A stretch of DNA of 64,000 nt, taken from Salegentibacter mishustinae. GTDB lineage: Bacteria > Bacteroidota > Bacteroidia > Flavobacteriales > Flavobacteriaceae. The stretch is taken from contig NZ_LLKN01000002.1 in assembly GCF_002900095.1 (NCBI RefSeq), positions 372,001-436,000 of the forward strand, written 5' to 3'. Numbering within the stretch: the first letter of the stretch is position 1; the number at the start of each line of letters is the position of its first letter. The notes beneath the pieces are model-generated. The model did no database searches and was not told the DNA's origin. It was given only the letters and a program-made list of their open reading frames with translations. Position numbers and translations under genes: made by a program. This document shows, in pieces, positions 63,446 through 64,000 of this stretch.

Positions 63446-63482
63446 TTTGGTTCGGGTTATTCGGAACTAAATATTAATTTCG
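63446..63482 (+). promoter_or_regulatory. MarR-like gene promoter with operator related to the pldA site
   Basis: TTTGGTTCGG (63446-63455) and TTCGGAACTAAA (63460-63471) form an imperfect inverted repeat sharing the right half TTCGGAACTAA/TCCGAACTAA with the pldA operator. A -7-like box TAATTTCG (63475-63482) begins five bases after the half site, nearly the same spacing. Confidence 0.6.
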
Positions 63483-63500
63483 CGCCTTCAATTTATTAAA

Positions 63501-63989
63501 ATGAACAATACGGACTTACAAGCACAAAAAACACGTTTAATTGAAAAATTGGGCGTTCAGTTTGAAAAAGAGCATCAGTTAGCTCCGGTTGCAGCCAGGA
63601 TTTTTGCCACGCTTATTGTTACCGGTAAAAAAGGAATCACTTTTGAGCAATTGGTAAAAGATTTAAATGCCGGAAAAAGTACGGTTTCTACTCATTTAGA
63701 ACATCTTCAAACAACAAACCGTATTGAATACTACACAAAATCTGGAGACAGAAAGCGGTATTTTATTGTAAAACCCGACCTGATGGAAAACCATATTGAT
63801 GAGCTCACCGCGAAGTGGGAAGCTCAAAAATGTATTCATAAAGAGGTTCTGGAATACAAGCAAAAGAGCAACGAATTGAATAAAGAAGATCCGCCTTTTG
63901 ATATGGAATTTCAAAAAAGCCTGTTAGACTTTTTAGATGAAGCAACGGCAGCGCTTAATAAATTAAAGAAGAACATCAACAACCATTAA
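63501..63989 (+). CDS. GbsR/MarR-family transcriptional regulator
   Basis: The 162-aa protein is a winged-helix regulator. RIFATLIVTGKKGITFEQLV and LNAGKSTVSTHLEHLQTTNRI make the helix-turn-helix, followed by wing YYTKSGDRKRYFIVKP and C-terminal dimerisation helices with a coiled-coil pattern. GbsR-like MarR proteins typically repress nearby transport or membrane-stress genes. Its own promoter and pldA's carry related operators, so it probably regulates both. Its target genes may continue past the window end. Confidence 0.88.
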   Translation: MNNTDLQAQKTRLIEKLGVQFEKEHQLAPVAARIFATLIVTGKKGITFEQLVKDLNAGKSTVSTHLEHLQTTNRIEYYTKSGDRKRYFIVKPDLMENHIDELTAKWEAQKCIHKEVLEYKQKSNELNKEDPPFDMEFQKSLLDFLDEATAALNKLKKNINNH

Positions 63990-64000
63990 TTACAATAAAA

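Overview
This window looks like chromosomal DNA of a marine-type Flavobacteriaceae bacterium (Bacteroidota), close in flavour to Gramella, Salegentibacter or Zunongwangia. That is an inference from family content. It has a complete Bat (aerotolerance) operon, a GH97 glucosidase, DUF3078, DUF4382 and DUF1028 proteins, a kynurenine-pathway dioxygenase and AT-rich intergenic DNA. Bacteroidota-style -7 boxes (TAnnTTTG) sit in front of many genes. No rRNA, CRISPR array, prophage or intact insertion sequence was seen. Most of the window is ordinary core genome, with several small oddities between and inside genes.

Layout. 0.1-9.5 kb: DUF3078 protein, dxs, tadA, a giant surface protein (dead metallophosphatase, kinase-like segment, beta-barrel), a polytopic membrane protein, and hemerythrin and VOC proteins. 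9.7-13.3 kb: GH97 alpha-glucosidase, a small protein, a 520-bp gap holding a promoter/hairpin unit and a dispersed repeat, then a DUF998 protein. 13.4-18.9 kb: aceE-aceF-lpd operon for a pyruvate dehydrogenase complex with a homodimeric E1. 19.1-22.2 kb: an unknown protein, then a TPP riboswitch driving a PnuT-type transporter and an acyl-CoA-dehydrogenase-like flavoprotein, and tRNA-Arg(CCT) followed by two broken tRNA-derived copies. 22.2-34 kb: lipoproteins, DUF1028, M28 and S9 peptidases, two PLP enzymes, ArsC-like and EamA proteins, a frameshifted membrane protein and a thioesterase. 34.2-43.7 kb: YheT-like hydrolase, yicC-gmk-nadD, LysM/BON protein, gpsA, a 55-aa membrane protein coupled to a 131-aa protein, pheS, cvpA and a SulP transporter. 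44.3-53.5 kb: moxR, DUF58, a 544-aa membrane protein and batABCDE on the minus strand. 53.6-64 kb: DUF4382 lipoprotein, an SDR/AlbA_2/phosphoesterase operon, acyl-ACP desaturase, DUF1232, an aldehyde dehydrogenase with 3-hydroxyanthranilate dioxygenase, a Thr-type asparaginase lipoprotein, outer-membrane phospholipase A and a GbsR/MarR-like regulator.

The most interesting observations are these. (1) The 1196-aa surface protein has lost every expected metal ligand of its phosphatase domain but carries a kinase-like catalytic signature. (2) A TPP riboswitch controls an acyl-CoA-dehydrogenase-like protein. (3) Six genes have the -7 box only 4-6 nt from the start codon, implying leaderless mRNAs. 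(4) Matching operator-like sites lie in front of pldA and the MarR-like regulator. (5) tRNA-Arg fragments are interrupted by GC-rich palindromes at one shared position. (6) A membrane-protein gene is broken at an A6 run exactly where a TAATG coupling would start it. Gene starts were moved downstream of the longest reading frame wherever a promoter, lipobox or overlap decided the matter.
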